A stretch of DNA of 64,000 nucleotides from Kalmanozyma brasiliensis GHG001 (GCF_000497045.1 NW_015961990.1:186001-250000); one strand, 5' to 3'. Shown: positions 18,803 through 29,490, counted from the stretch's first letter. The notes: a model not told the origin generated them from the sequence alone. Translations and numbers: made by a program.

Positions 18803-21800
18803 ATGCCGACCATGGTCTCCCCAGCCACTTCTCCCGTAGAAGCTCCCTCTGCTAGCCACAAAAAGTTCAGCACTTTTGCTGGTCTCAGAGAGCTGTCGGG
18901 CCGCGGCGCAAACAACAATGGCGCTCCTGTCCAATCGAGCAGTAGCCGCACGAGCATTCGTGGCCTCTTTGACGAGGATGGCAATCCTACTTCGCTCACT
19001 GCGAGCCCTCGAACTCGAGGTGCCGAGCTCGAGTCCACCTTGACCGACCCTGCATCTTCTTCCACGCTCGGCCGCTCCGGCGATGCGCCATGGAGTATCA
19101 GCGTAGCTGAAGCCAAGGACAAACGCGAAGGCCGCAAACGCAAACAGGTCGTCGCTTCCTATACCCTCTACGTCACCACTTCTACTCACAACCTCACCCT
19201 CATCCGATCCGCCACCGACATTACCGAGATGGACGAGAGGATCAGAGATGCGCTGCCTTCAAGTTCGCTACCGAATCTGCCCGCTCTGCCCGCTTCGACT
19301 TCCTCCTTGAGCGGACGCAAGTTTTTTCAAACCATTTCCCGCACCTTGTCTCCAGGAGCCTCCAAAGCTCGATCCACCTTTGCCAACTTTGCAGGCGAAT
19401 CGATAACGTCCTCTCCCGAGACCAACGGAATCGAAGCTGCGTCTCCCCCACCGTCAGCTCCGCTCTCTCCCAATCCCGACGCCCCATCCAAACTCACTTC
19501 GCACTCCATCACCACCCAGCTCGCGACTTACTTTACCGCCCTCGCTAACCATACCGCAGCACGCCAACACAAGGCGTGGAAACGCTTCGTGCAAGTGGGC
19601 AACGACGACTTCCAAAGCGTCCGTGTCGAACGTCGAGTCCGCAGGGTGCGCAGTGATCTCGCTGAGCATGTCAAGTCGTCGGTCGCACCGCGGAATACCA
19701 ACGTCGGTGTCGCTCCTGGTCAGTCTGACCTCGAAGATGGCAACCCTACCGAGGACGACCTCGACGTCGATTCGGCCGATGACTCTTCTCGTGCCTCAGG
19801 GACGCAAGCTGGCAGACTCAGCCGCGCAACCACAGGCTCGCGACCAGGGTCTCTCGACATACCCTCGTCGGACAAGCGCGGCGTCGCTGACGACAGCCGA
19901 TCCACAAATACCAACATCGAAATGATCCCCGAGGAAAAGGACGCCGAAGACTCGGAAGATGCCGCCAACGGAAAGTCCGAAGGCGCAGCAAAGCTCAGTG
20001 GCAGTCGCTCTCAGCGTCGTCGCAAAGGCTCCAACAAGGTCACGGTCGACGACTTTGAGATGATTCGCGTGCTCGGCAAGGGCTGTGCCGGCAAGGTGCT
20101 GCTCGTTCGTCATGCATCTTCGCGCGGCTTGTACGCCATGAAGTCCATCCACAAGAGGCACGTGCTTGCTCATCAGGAACTTCAACACACGCTCACTGAG
20201 CAGGCCGTGCTCAAGCGCATGGCCAAGGACGTCCTAGACCCTTTCGTCGTGCGTCTGTGGTGGTCCTTCCACGACCGCAACAACCTCTACCTTGTCATGG
20301 ACTTTCACCCAGGAGGAGATCTCGCAACGCAGCTCTCGCGATGGGGACGACTCGGTCGTGACCGTGCTCGCTTCTATGCCGCTGAAATTGTAGAGGGCGT
20401 GGAGGGATTGCACAAGGCCGGTGTCATATACCGTGACCTCAAGCCCGAGAATGTCTTGATCGGCGCTGATGGCCATATTGTGCTCTCCGACTTTGGTCTT
20501 TCCAAAGAGTTCAGCAGCCGCAGCAGATCCACTGGCAGCGTCACGCCACCACCAACGTCACCTGGCCGTTCGCATTCCAGCACCGGCGTGCCCAAATCGA
20601 GATCCGCTCACTGGATGTCGGCCTCCGACGATGCGTCTGACAATCCATCCAGGTCCTCTTCCAGTCGCTTCCTCGAAGAGCGGGAGACCACCACCACCTT
20701 CTGCGGCACAGCCGAGTATCTGGCTCCCGAAGTTTTGCAGGGCCAAGCGTACTCGTACGAAGTCGATTGGTGGAGCTTCGGCACCATGCTCTACGAGATG
20801 CTGACTGGCATCACTCCCTTCTGGGCCGACACGCACGCCGACATGTATGCCAAGGTGCTCCGCGATCCTCTGGTCTTCCCGGAAGACCGAGTCTTGGATC
20901 AGGACACCAAGAGCATCCTTCGCGGTCTGCTTCAGCGAAATCCGCAGTTGCGAATGAAGGAGCCGCGGATCCGGAAGCATCCTTACTTTTCCATGATCGA
21001 GTGGGATCACATCTTCCACAAGCGCTACATTCCCCCTTACATTCCGCCGATCGACCCCGACAACGAGACCGACACCCAGAACTTTGACGAGACCTTCCTG
21101 GAGATGCAGCCGACCGTAGCCCACGAGAACGACGCCAGTATGGACATGGCGACTGCTGCAGGCGAGGAGGGTGGTGCTGACCCGCTGGTGACTGCTGATG
21201 CTCCCGTCACTCAGAACCAGAACGGAGGGGCTGTCGCCGCCGCAACCCCGGATCAAAGCATGGATGACCCGGACGCATCCGAGCACAGCAACCTCTTTGA
21301 TGGATACTCGTTCCGTGGCCGCAAGGACTCTGGTTCGGTCATTTCCGTCTTGTCCACCGATCGACCGGACGAAGGTGCAGACAATGCTGCCGACAGCGCT
21401 TCTCCAGCCAAGGAAGCCGCTACTCTACCGGCCGAGCAGCCTGCAAAGGACACCCCACCTGCCTCAATCGTGACCAAAGCTGCGGTTGCTCCTCCCGTGG
21501 TCAATCGTCAGCCGAGCGCAGAAGCCATCACGGGACACAAGGAGCCTCAAGCAACCTTGGATGAGCCTTCCATCGCCGACGTCTCTATCCACGATGAGGA
21601 AGACGACGAGTCAGCAGCGCGCAACGCAGCTGCCGTCCTCGCCCATCTTGAGCATGAAGCCAGCATGGAGGCGGACTCCATGACAGGACTGTCGGCGCTC
21701 GACAACACGCAGAGCGAGCCCGCTCAACCCCACAGTCGAGACGCGACCACCACTACTTCTGACTCGCAGAGCAGCGATCATTCCGCCAGCCAAGCGCAGA

Positions 21801-22450
21801 GCTCTCCTGCCAGCTCGTACGCCGGTCGTTCGGCAGTGCCTCGCAAGACGGTCCCCTCTGCGATCGGACGCCCCAGCAACGGTGCGATTCGAGAGAGCGA
21901 GCACGAGGACGAGGACTGGGACATGGTCGAGGTATCGGGTCCGGACGGCGAGCTCAAGACCGAGCTCAATGGTGGACGTGGCGCCAACCTCTTTTCTCGT
22001 GGTGTCGTCGACACGTACCGCCTTCTCCGCCGCCAAGAATCCTCGCGCATTCCGCCCTCAGCCAGTCAATCATCGACCTCTGGCCGCCCTTTCAACCGTC
22101 TCGGCAAGCGAAGGAACGGCCAAGGCTTGTCCTCGATGCGCTTCAAGAACTCGACCGGCGAGCTCCCGGCTGCAACCAGCGTCGACACTGTGGCGCAGGA
22201 AGACGTGACCGCCGCCCACAACAACGACGCCGATGGCGAGAAGGAGGACGCCATCGAGAAAGCCGCTGCTCGGCTCTCGGCCAGCGGCGGTCGCACATCC
22301 GTGCTGTCGGTCAGCTCGAACAAGGAAATGAACCGTCGCTCCGCCGCCTCGCCCAGCCTGTCCGGCAGCGAGGAGAACAAGCACCAGGCGCGTCTCAAGA
22401 AGATCAAGCGCTTCACCGCCTTTTTCGAACCCGCTTCGCATCGCTCGTAG
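18803..22450 (+). CDS. Large AGC-family Ser/Thr kinase with degenerate PX-like N-terminus
   Basis: A 1215-residue kinase. Residues about 417-735 form the catalytic domain: LGKGCAGKVLLVRH (Gly-rich loop), YAMKSI (Lys), YRDLKPENVL near 542, DFGLSKEF near 562, FCGTAEYLAPE near 632. AGC C-tail elements follow, with a hydrophobic-motif candidate FDGYSF near 829. The activation segment carries a Ser/Pro-rich insert of about 60 residues between DFG and the threonines before FCGT, unusual for this group. Upstream, residues 110-285 hold YTLYVTTSTHNLTLIRS, an Ala/Leu/Pro linker, and TTQLATYFTALANHTAARQ leading to KRFVQVGNDDFQSVRVERRVRRV, resembling a PX domain with altered lipid-contact residues. A 380-residue Ser/Ala/Glu-rich tail ends with a basic helix. 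The kinase is intact in all catalytic residues seen. I cannot equate it with a named smut kinase. Confidence 0.88.
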   Translation: MPTMVSPATSPVEAPSASHKKFSTFAGLRELSGRGANNNGAPVQSSSSRTSIRGLFDEDGNPTSLTASPRTRGAELESTLTDPASSSTLGRSGDAPWSISVAEAKDKREGRKRKQVVASYTLYVTTSTHNLTLIRSATDITEMDERIRDALPSSSLPNLPALPASTSSLSGRKFFQTISRTLSPGASKARSTFANFAGESITSSPETNGIEAASPPPSAPLSPNPDAPSKLTSHSITTQLATYFTALANHTAARQHKAWKRFVQVGNDDFQSVRVERRVRRVRSDLAEHVKSSVAPRNTNVGVAPGQSDLEDGNPTEDDLDVDSADDSSRASGTQAGRLSRATTGSRPGSLDIPSSDKRGVADDSRSTNTNIEMIPEEKDAEDSEDAANGKSEGAAKLSGSRSQRRRKGSNKVTVDDFEMIRVLGKGCAGKVLLVRHASSRGLYAMKSIHKRHVLAHQELQHTLTEQAVLKRMAKDVLDPFVVRLWWSFHDRNNLYLVMDFHPGGDLATQLSRWGRLGRDRARFYAAEIVEGVEGLHKAGVIYRDLKPENVLIGADGHIVLSDFGLSKEFSSRSRSTGSVTPPPTSPGRSHSSTGVPKSRSAHWMSASDDASDNPSRSSSSRFLEERETTTTFCGTAEYLAPEVLQGQAYSYEVDWWSFGTMLYEMLTGITPFWADTHADMYAKVLRDPLVFPEDRVLDQDTKSILRGLLQRNPQLRMKEPRIRKHPYFSMIEWDHIFHKRYIPPYIPPIDPDNETDTQNFDETFLEMQPTVAHENDASMDMATAAGEEGGADPLVTADAPVTQNQNGGAVAAATPDQSMDDPDASEHSNLFDGYSFRGRKDSGSVISVLSTDRPDEGADNAADSASPAKEAATLPAEQPAKDTPPASIVTKAAVAPPVVNRQPSAEAITGHKEPQATLDEPSIADVSIHDEEDDESAARNAAAVLAHLEHEASMEADSMTGLSALDNTQSEPAQPHSRDATTTTSDSQSSDHSASQAQSSPASSYAGRSAVPRKTVPSAIGRPSNGAIRESEHEDEDWDMVEVSGPDGELKTELNGGRGANLFSRGVVDTYRLLRRQESSRIPPSASQSSTSGRPFNRLGKRRNGQGLSSMRFKNSTGELPAATSVDTVAQEDVTAAHNNDADGEKEDAIEKAAARLSASGGRTSVLSVSSNKEMNRRSAASPSLSGSEENKHQARLKKIKRFTAFFEPASHRS

Positions 22451-22851
22451 AAACCACACTCTTTTGAACAATTGCATATATACACTCTCTCATAAGGTCC
22501 AACTCCCACGTCACTCTCTCTTGGTCCGCAACTGTCTTTACACTCATTGTCACGGTATACAGTCGCTTCACCCATTGTTGCAGTGTGTGGTTGCTTTGGT
22601 GTGTTGAGAACGGGCCGAGTCGACGAGGGGGTCAGACGGAAAATGCGCGGCTATGCATCTGCCGAAAAAGCACGTGGTCGAATCGGCGGATGAGCAACTG
22701 GCGATTCGGCGCGCGATGGAGATTTGGTCAGCCTTTCGACCCCAACTTCTGATCTTGTCCGGCCTTGTCTCTGCGTGTGGTCGTGGAGGTCATCCACCAT
22801 CACCTTTGAGTCGATCGCATCGCTATCCGTCCATAGACTACGGAAAAAGAC
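22451..22851. other. Intergenic, between AGC kinase and cytochrome b561 gene
   Basis: The 3' flank of the kinase gene and the promoter of the next gene. I see no coding region or repeat. Confidence 0.6.
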
Positions 22852-23601
22852 ATGACCACAAGACGGAGCACCACGGACGACACGGCCAGCGCACCACTCC
22901 TCCCCTCGTCGCAGCACGAGCCGCTCGAGGCAGTAACACCACTCGTGATGGTTCGACAGGAGAACCTCTCCCGACCGGCGTTTGGGGTTCAAGCCTCTGC
23001 GCTGCTCTTTGTGGCTGTCGTATGGTCGCTTGTTTTCTCCACCATGTCGATCACCTCGCTGCCTCTCTTTGGGTATCACCCCTTGATTCAGTCGTTTACA
23101 ATTCTACTGCTGTTGCAGGCGATAGTAGTTCTTCAACGCACAACCCCACAACAGGGAGAGCGCAAGAAACAGGCGTTTAGCGCACATCAATGGTTGAACC
23201 TCCTCCTCGTCCTCCCCCTCTTCACTGCAGGAGCAAGCATCATGTGGTATCTCCACGACCAACCTGGTTCCGGGCACTTTCTCTCATACCACGGCATACT
23301 GGGCACCTTCGTCGTCGTAGCAGCGTGGATCCAGGCCGCTCTGGGCGCAGCAAGTGTGTGGTGGAAAGGCAAACTCGTAGGTGGCGAAGCAAAGGGAAAG
23401 GCCTTGTGGAAGTGGCATAGACTCAGCGGGTATGTGGTGGTGAGCCTGTTTTTGATCACAGCGGCCCTCGGTGTCCTCGAAACCACCTGGGGCTGGGGCA
23501 AAAGCGGCGTGCTGCAGAAGACAGGCGTCGCAGTCGCTCTGCCCCTGGTGGGATTCGCACTGCTGATCCGCGTGCAAAGGAGCAAGTTGCCAAAGCTGTA
23601 G
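22852..23601 (+). CDS. Cytochrome b561-domain membrane protein (CYB561D2-like)
   Basis: A 249-residue protein with six predicted membrane helices, from FGVQASALLFVAVVWSLVFS to VAVALPLVGFALLI. Four histidines sit where the two haem b groups are held in this family: YHP (helix 2), HQW (helix 3), YHG (helix 4) and WHRLSGY (helix 5). Such proteins move electrons across membranes from ascorbate-like donors or to ferric iron. The short N-terminus is Ser/Thr-rich with a dileucine-like APLLP motif, possibly for endomembrane sorting. Length and topology fit the CYB561D1/D2 group rather than plant-type b561. Its stop lies 194 bp from the convergent acetate-transporter gene. The physiological donor and acceptor cannot be told from sequence. 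Confidence 0.85.
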   Translation: MTTRRSTTDDTASAPLLPSSQHEPLEAVTPLVMVRQENLSRPAFGVQASALLFVAVVWSLVFSTMSITSLPLFGYHPLIQSFTILLLLQAIVVLQRTTPQQGERKKQAFSAHQWLNLLLVLPLFTAGASIMWYLHDQPGSGHFLSYHGILGTFVVVAAWIQAALGAASVWWKGKLVGGEAKGKALWKWHRLSGYVVVSLFLITAALGVLETTWGWGKSGVLQKTGVAVALPLVGFALLIRVQRSKLPKL

Positions 23602-23795
23602 TGTAGCACATCGATGGGATCTCATGGAAACTGCAAGACCGCGGAGATTCGATCGCATTCCCACGAATTCAATGATGATGAGATTGCGTCAGACGTCGTC
23701 ACGAACAGGTACCGAGCCAGTATTTAGCCAGAAAATACAGAGTGCGGAACGCAAGAAAGGAGTCAAGATGCGCTTCGACGATGCGGAGCGGAGCG

Positions 23796-24611
23796 TTACT
23801 GCTGCTTGTTGGGCCACAAGTGTCCCAGGTCAAAGAGGGGGATGTTGAAGGGGAAGTCGGTCGCGGCGAGGCAGAGGTGTAGGAGGATGTAGAAGCCACC
23901 CATGCAAGCTGCGAAACCCAGTGCCCCGGCAGCCACAATCAGATTGGCGCCGGCAGTGGCGGCTTCCTGACCGAACTTGAGATACGCTGCTCCGAGGGTG
24001 GAGAAGGTGAGGGCGACAAAGAGCAAGATCCAGACGAGCACCACGTTGGTCCTGAGCGCGGCGATGGTGAGGAAGTATGTGTAGACGGCCCAGAAGAGCA
24101 GATAGTAGCCGAAGGGGAGGTAGTACACAGCCGGACTGCCGCCGTTGCCCGTGAGCAGGGTGGATTGGACGGCAAAACGAGGGTCCAAGAAGCCAGCGAG
24201 CGAGAGCCAGAACGTTCCGAAAGACGAGAAGACGAGCGCAGGGAACGTGTTGCCAATGACAAACTCGAGCATGCCCGCAACATACAACGCCATACCGCCA
24301 TGGAAGTAGTACACGCCGACGAGGGCGAGGAGCGAGTTGGAGGAGGCACCCCGCCAACCCATCAGACAGGCCGTGGTGGGGGACAGCGTGAGGAGGAACG
24401 AGACGATTCCGAGCGCGGTGGGGTTGGCAAAGGTCTTGACGAGCCCGGCTTGACCGCGAGACTTGATGGAGGGCTGGAGGTAGAGCTCTTCGAACTGTTG
24501 AGGCGTCAGGGTGACCGAAATCTGACGCCCGAGCTCGTGCCCATTGGTGCCATCGGCCTGATGGTAGGTAGGATGCTCGTTGGAGCCCACTTCGGATTCT
24601 TTGGATGCCAT
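23796..24611 (-). CDS. Acetate transporter, Gpr1/Fun34/YaaH (AceTr) family
   Basis: A 271-residue protein. A hydrophilic N-terminus of about 60 residues is followed by six membrane helices. The family signature appears as FANPTALGIVSFLLTLS (classical form NPAPLGL, here Thr-Ala for Ala-Pro). YYFHGGMALYVAGMLEFVIGNTFPALVFSSFGTFWLS follows, a strongly conserved stretch. Yeast Ady2/Ato1 and Aspergillus AcpA of this family import acetate with protons or export ammonium. The C-terminus (HLWPNKQQ) is short and lacks an obvious sorting signal. The signature substitution next to the substrate path is worth noting because residues there affect selectivity in characterised members. Substrate is inferred from family. 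Confidence 0.88.
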   Translation of the reverse strand: MASKESEVGSNEHPTYHQADGTNGHELGRQISVTLTPQQFEELYLQPSIKSRGQAGLVKTFANPTALGIVSFLLTLSPTTACLMGWRGASSNSLLALVGVYYFHGGMALYVAGMLEFVIGNTFPALVFSSFGTFWLSLAGFLDPRFAVQSTLLTGNGGSPAVYYLPFGYYLLFWAVYTYFLTIAALRTNVVLVWILLFVALTFSTLGAAYLKFGQEAATAGANLIVAAGALGFAACMGGFYILLHLCLAATDFPFNIPLFDLGHLWPNKQQ

Positions 24612-26667
24612 GGTGAGGTGCGTTGGCGCGAGGCAGGGGAGGATACTCAGTCAAAAGGGGATGAGGCTGCGTTGGCGGAAGCTCGAGGACTCGAAGAGGA
24701 AGAAACGTCAATGGACGACGAGGTCCTGTATATATGCTGCGAGCTCAGCCTGCTACCTGACATAGGGGACGTCGAGTGAAGGCACAGCCGGTTGGCCAGC
24801 CAAAGCGCAAGTACGCGCGGCAGGTAGCGTGGTCACGGGTTGGTCCCACGTTTGCGAGCTTAGACCATGCCAAAGGGGCGGAGTCAGACCAGCCGCGCAA
24901 TGTGGCACACGCGCGCCGTTAGGTTGAGCTTCGGCCAAGTCGGACGGATAGGCCGTACACAGTGCGAGAGGAGAAGCAGTCTTGCTTCCATATTGAAGCA
25001 GTGACCGTCCACCGGTCAAAAACGCACAGGGTCAACGGCCACCAACAGGAAATAGCCATTGCGCAAAGTTGACAGCGGGAGTGCGGCACGGTGCGCTCGC
25101 CTCGAGATGCTTGGAGTGCAAGCGAGAGACAGTCACTCAGGGTTCTGGCGGGGCATTCGTCTTGCCGAGCGACGCCGCTTCGAAGCTTGTCACAGAGGAA
25201 CGACGCTCTCTTCGAGGGATGAGATTGTACGACGGATGAACTTTGGGACGACAGCGTGGGAGCCATCTTACTGGGCCAGAGCCCAGTGCAGGTGATGGTG
25301 GAGAATTGCCGCCGTGTGAAGTGACAAGCGAGGCACTAATGGAAGCCAAGCGCGTACGAAAATGCGGGGAAGCCGACCATCAGGCGCCCAAACAGGGTCC
25401 TCCGAGGGGGTTACCAAGACCAAGAGGTCAGCTGAGCGAGCGAGTTGCTCTTGGTGGGCCTGCTTCTTGAGTTGCCGATGGAATCAGCAGCGGTCGAGTA
25501 CCGCCTCTGCCATCAATTGGGCTATCGCGCTGCACCATCGGACAATCCGAACTCTCTTTTCCCTCCCTATCTGCACTCATGACTGAGACGCTTTGTCGAC
25601 TGGGCCGTCTCTTGTACGATATAAAGCGAAGCAGAGCTGAGCTGGGCAGGGAGAGGGCTTTAGGGCGTTGGCAGCGTAGCTTCAAGTTGTTTTGGTCGCT
25701 GCACGCGGTCACAAGCACACGTCTTGCGGAATTAAGCATCGGCCACCCAGCGACTCCCTTTTTTGCCGCCGAGGCCTCGCCTAGACAAGATGCGAAGGCA
25801 CAAGCCGCTGCTCTGGTCAGGGCAGGTATCTCTCCGTCTCTTCCTGACTCGGCTCACTCGGTGCTCAAAGTTTGGTGTCCTGCAAGGCGAGGCAGGCAAG
25901 GCATCGGCAGCAGTCAGGAGGCCTTTTCTAGTAAAAACTAAACGTCGAAGCAAGAGCGAATGCAGTGCAGCTGCAGCTGCAAGTCATGACACATGGACCG
26001 CAGCAGAAATATGCTCTGAAGTGCAGCTCCTTTAGCTTGTTCATCTCTTGAAGCGCTGCGAGTCATCTGGCATCATGAATACGACTGTGTCAATCGGAAC
26101 GATCTTGAAGCCCAGAGCGCGAGCAATCAGGCAGTGTGACAAAAAACACGCAGGTGGCTGCAGACTGAGCGCTTGCGCCACAGCGGGAGCTTGCCGAAGC
26201 TTCACTGACACTATGTTCGCTGCGGTATGCTGCCACAATCTTCGAATCCTCCATGCTGCCGCCAAGAGGAATGTGGAAGCACCAACACCCTTTCGCGCGC
26301 TAAGTAACTCCCTGACCTTGCCTCGACAACCAACGGCGACTCGGAGGCGGAGAACAAACTTGTCCATCGTTAGTCGCTTCCCCGCATTCCCTCACGCTAG
26401 CGAGCTTTATACACGGCTCGCTCGTTCCGCCCCGAACAATCGTATCGAGCAGAGTCGAGCGACAGGATGGTCACGAGTGCCGGCCCGTTGCTTGCCTCGC
26501 AACTACGCACTGCGACCGAATCGTCTTCTGTGAGCATCCACCAGCGCTGCTGTCCTCCTCACAATAGCGACTCTAACAATGGATTCCCGAGAGACACACA
26601 ACCACAGACGCTTTGTCATTCGAATCACCGACTTTTTCTAACATCATTCAACGCCTCGTACATTGCT
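24612..26667. other. 2.06-kb intergenic region, no gene supported
   Basis: This lies between the acetate transporter start and the Doa1 stop. Open frames of 120-160 codons exist (for example 25579-25941 on plus and 26041-26367 on minus), but none has a recognisable domain or a clear codon pattern. I saw no tRNA box pair, repeat or terminal inverted repeat. It probably contains the acetate-transporter promoter. Confidence 0.5.
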
Positions 26668-29166
26668 CTAGAACAAGCCATGGACCTCGGCGATGATCTG
26701 CGCGATCCTCTGCTCCTTGCCCAACCCCGTTCCCGACAGTCTCTGCATCGACTGACGGGCCGTGTCCAACGCGTTCCTATTCAAATTGCTACCCGATGAC
26801 GAGCAGAGCAAATTACCCAAGGCCACCAAAATCCTATACACCGCCTCGCTTTCCTCGCTCTCCTGCGCCAACACCTCGTTCACCAGTCCCAACGTGATCC
26901 CTGCTGCGCTGTTCTTGCCCATCCCACCAACCATCTGCGCGGTCGCGTTGTAGACGACCGTGGCGAATGCGATCCTGCCATTCTTGCTCATCCTGGCATA
27001 GTGCGTCTCGGAAAGGCTGCCCAACAGGCTCATTCCGTTCACCTCGAGCTCGCCGAGTGCGCGCGGATCGCTCCACAGATTGGCGATCGTGCGCAGGGCC
27101 AGCATCGAGTTGACATCCCGAACCTTGGCGTCGGGCGAGCCGGGGATGGGCCAGTCAGACGCCCAGGAGGACGCTTCGAAGACCTCGCGGGCGATCTCGA
27201 GCGGTGCCGTCGTGGTGCCGGCAGCTGCAGCGCATCGGATGAGGTCGAGAGCAGGCAACCGGGAGCCAGCGCCCCACGACGAGACGGCTTTACGAAGTGC
27301 ATCGATGTTGAGAGCATCCGACGAAGATCCAGATTCGAGTCGAGAGACCAGCTGGTCGATCTGACGAATTTCCGATTCTGATAGCTTGGCCGTTTCTTGC
27401 TGGTTGACCTGCGATAGCTTGTTCTTGATCGCGGAGAAGTTGGCGCTCTTGAAGGACAAGAAGGCTCGTTGTGGCAGGATCGAGCTTGTCGAAGTAGCCG
27501 CGCCCCCTGCGCTCGAGGCACCAGTCGATGCAGATGGCCCCGAGCTGGTGTAAGGATCGACGTTGCGTGCTCCGGTATACCTGCTGGTGTCGTCCAAGCT
27601 CGGTGCTGCGACCGCGGCAGCGCTCGACGGCGCGGCTGCTGAGCTAGCGCCGCCAGACGACGATCCGGAGGGCTGGTACCTGCTTGCCCCCGTGTAAGGA
27701 TCCGCGTACTGGGGCGCACCCAGACTGACGCCCGACGTGTTTTTGTCGATGAACTGCACCACCTGGTCCGCGTACTGCTGTGGCAGGTCGTTCTTCTCCA
27801 AGAACCTCTGTGCTGCTGCATATGGGTTCTCGCTGAGGTTGAACGGAAGCTTGAGTGGCGGCACGCCGTCTGCGATATCGACGTCAAAGACGTAGTCATA
27901 CTCCTTGCCCTCGTATAGCTTCTTCGAACCTGACCCCACGCCACCCACAACTTCGCCGATCTTGACCCACTGCTGCGAAGATGCGCTCCATTGATGCGCC
28001 TCGACCACGTCGCCGTTCTTGACCATCTTGGTCTGTCCCTCCTTGCTGCCTGCTTGCGAGAGCGCTTCGACACCTGGCAGGTCGTCCTTCTTGATATCGC
28101 CCACCTGCGTCTGATTGAGCACCTGAGTCGAGATCGAGTGGTCGTACGCCTTCAGTGTCGCTTCGTCTGCGACGAGCGATGCATCGCGGGTGAATACTCG
28201 GGCCGCTGCGTCCGAAGAGCCGGCGACAATGTCTCCGTTGGCAAGAACAGAGACTGACCAGACTGAGATGGCAGGAAGTGTTATAGTCTGTACGAGTGCG
28301 CCGTCTCGCCAGACGCGGACGCTGCGATCTTCGCCCGAGCTTACGAGCTCGCCCCTTCCGCCCGGAATGGTTGCTAGGCTGTACACGAAGCTCGTGTGGC
28401 CGGACAGAACCTGCACGGGCTGAATCGGCGCACTCCCAGCAGACGAGGAAGCGCCGTGCAGGGAGTAGAGATGAATGTTGCCATCGTTTCCGCAGCTTGC
28501 GAACGACTCTCCGCCCTCGAGCAGCGTCAGGCCACGCACAGCGTCCGTGTGCCCGCCGAACACCGCCAGCGGCTTGGTAGGGCTCGAGATGGACCACAAA
28601 CGAATTGTCTTGTCCGCCGATGCTGTCAACACTCTGTCTTGATCGACCGCGAGAACGGCCCAAACCGACTGCTCATGACCCTTGAAGGTTGCGACGCACT
28701 CCCAATTCCTCCACACCTTGGCGGTCTTGTCCCAGCTGCCGCTGACGATGTACTGGCCGTGCGGTCCGACGTCGAGCGCGCAAACGTTTTCAGTGTGCCC
28801 TATCAATGTGCGCGCTGGCTGTGGCTCGGCGGTCTTTGCATCAAGCTGGACTGTGATCTGGTTGCCGGAGGTGAGAAGCTGATATGCGTAGATGATCTTG
28901 TCCTGGCCGGCAGTGATAGCGTAGGTTGCGTCGGATCGAAGCAGTGCGCAGGCGTTGACGAAGCCTTCGTGATTGGCGAGCTCGAGTGCTGAGTCGAACT
29001 GATTGCCGCTGGTGCGATGCCAGATGATAGCGTGTCGGTCACGGGAGCCGGTGAGCACGATGTCACCTCGACAGTCTTTGCTTACCTCGGGGCTGCCAGC
29101 AGCCACGCAACGGACGTCCGCTCCGTGCTGCTCCAAGGTGGCAGACAGCTTGTAGGTGGTCACCAT
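26668..29166 (-). CDS. DOA1: Doa1/Ufd3 (PLAA), ubiquitin-binding Cdc48 cofactor
   Basis: An 832-residue protein. Residues 1-335 form a WD40 propeller (SRDRHAIIWH, SWDKTAKVW, ASADKTIRLWS, SGEDRSVRVWRDG). A PFU ubiquitin-binding domain lies near 380-475 (VVEAHQWSASSQQWVKIGEV, YDYVFDVDI, PPLKLPFN, NPYAAAQRFL). After a Ser/Ala/Tyr-rich linker, a helical PUL domain runs from about 570 to the end and binds Cdc48/p97. Doa1 keeps free-ubiquitin levels up and works in ribophagy, mitochondria-associated degradation and endosomal sorting. The start MVTTYKLSATLEQHGADVR begins directly at the first propeller strand, as in orthologues, so the upstream open frame to 29289 is not counted. Confidence 0.93.
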   Translation of the reverse strand: MVTTYKLSATLEQHGADVRCVAAGSPEVSKDCRGDIVLTGSRDRHAIIWHRTSGNQFDSALELANHEGFVNACALLRSDATYAITAGQDKIIYAYQLLTSGNQITVQLDAKTAEPQPARTLIGHTENVCALDVGPHGQYIVSGSWDKTAKVWRNWECVATFKGHEQSVWAVLAVDQDRVLTASADKTIRLWSISSPTKPLAVFGGHTDAVRGLTLLEGGESFASCGNDGNIHLYSLHGASSSAGSAPIQPVQVLSGHTSFVYSLATIPGGRGELVSSGEDRSVRVWRDGALVQTITLPAISVWSVSVLANGDIVAGSSDAAARVFTRDASLVADEATLKAYDHSISTQVLNQTQVGDIKKDDLPGVEALSQAGSKEGQTKMVKNGDVVEAHQWSASSQQWVKIGEVVGGVGSGSKKLYEGKEYDYVFDVDIADGVPPLKLPFNLSENPYAAAQRFLEKNDLPQQYADQVVQFIDKNTSGVSLGAPQYADPYTGASRYQPSGSSSGGASSAAAPSSAAAVAAPSLDDTSRYTGARNVDPYTSSGPSASTGASSAGGAATSTSSILPQRAFLSFKSANFSAIKNKLSQVNQQETAKLSESEIRQIDQLVSRLESGSSSDALNIDALRKAVSSWGAGSRLPALDLIRCAAAAGTTTAPLEIAREVFEASSWASDWPIPGSPDAKVRDVNSMLALRTIANLWSDPRALGELEVNGMSLLGSLSETHYARMSKNGRIAFATVVYNATAQMVGGMGKNSAAGITLGLVNEVLAQESEESEAVYRILVALGNLLCSSSGSNLNRNALDTARQSMQRLSGTGLGKEQRIAQIIAEVHGLF

Positions 29167-29490
29167 GTTCGAAGCGGTGCGGGTATGTGGAAGTGCGGAA
29201 GTGCGGAAGAAAGCATGCAATGTGGGTTCAGTATAGGTTGGAACTGCGCACAGACACGCAACGCATCGATCACGCTTCCAAACCTCCACACTTTCCGGCC
29301 GCGTTCAGAAAAAAGAAAAGTGGGGTTGCAGCTGGCGTCCTGATTTCTTCTCATCCCTGTCGACGTTCAGCTCAAGGACATCTTCAGGCTTCATCTCTTT
29401 TCTCACATGGAACATGATCAAAGGAGGTGCAGATGTAATGCATGTAAGAAAATGTTGATTCGTGGGCCTGGCTTCGATCTGACTGCCCTC
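29167..29490. other. Intergenic, between Doa1 and leucine aminopeptidase
   Basis: This is a tandem arrangement on the minus strand. The stretch holds the 3' flank of the aminopeptidase gene and the DOA1 promoter. No other feature seen. Confidence 0.6.

Noticed and set aside
25579..25941. 120-codon open frame in the gap before DOA1
   Set aside because: No domain, signal peptide or conserved feature can be seen, and a frame of this length is expected by chance in GC-rich DNA.
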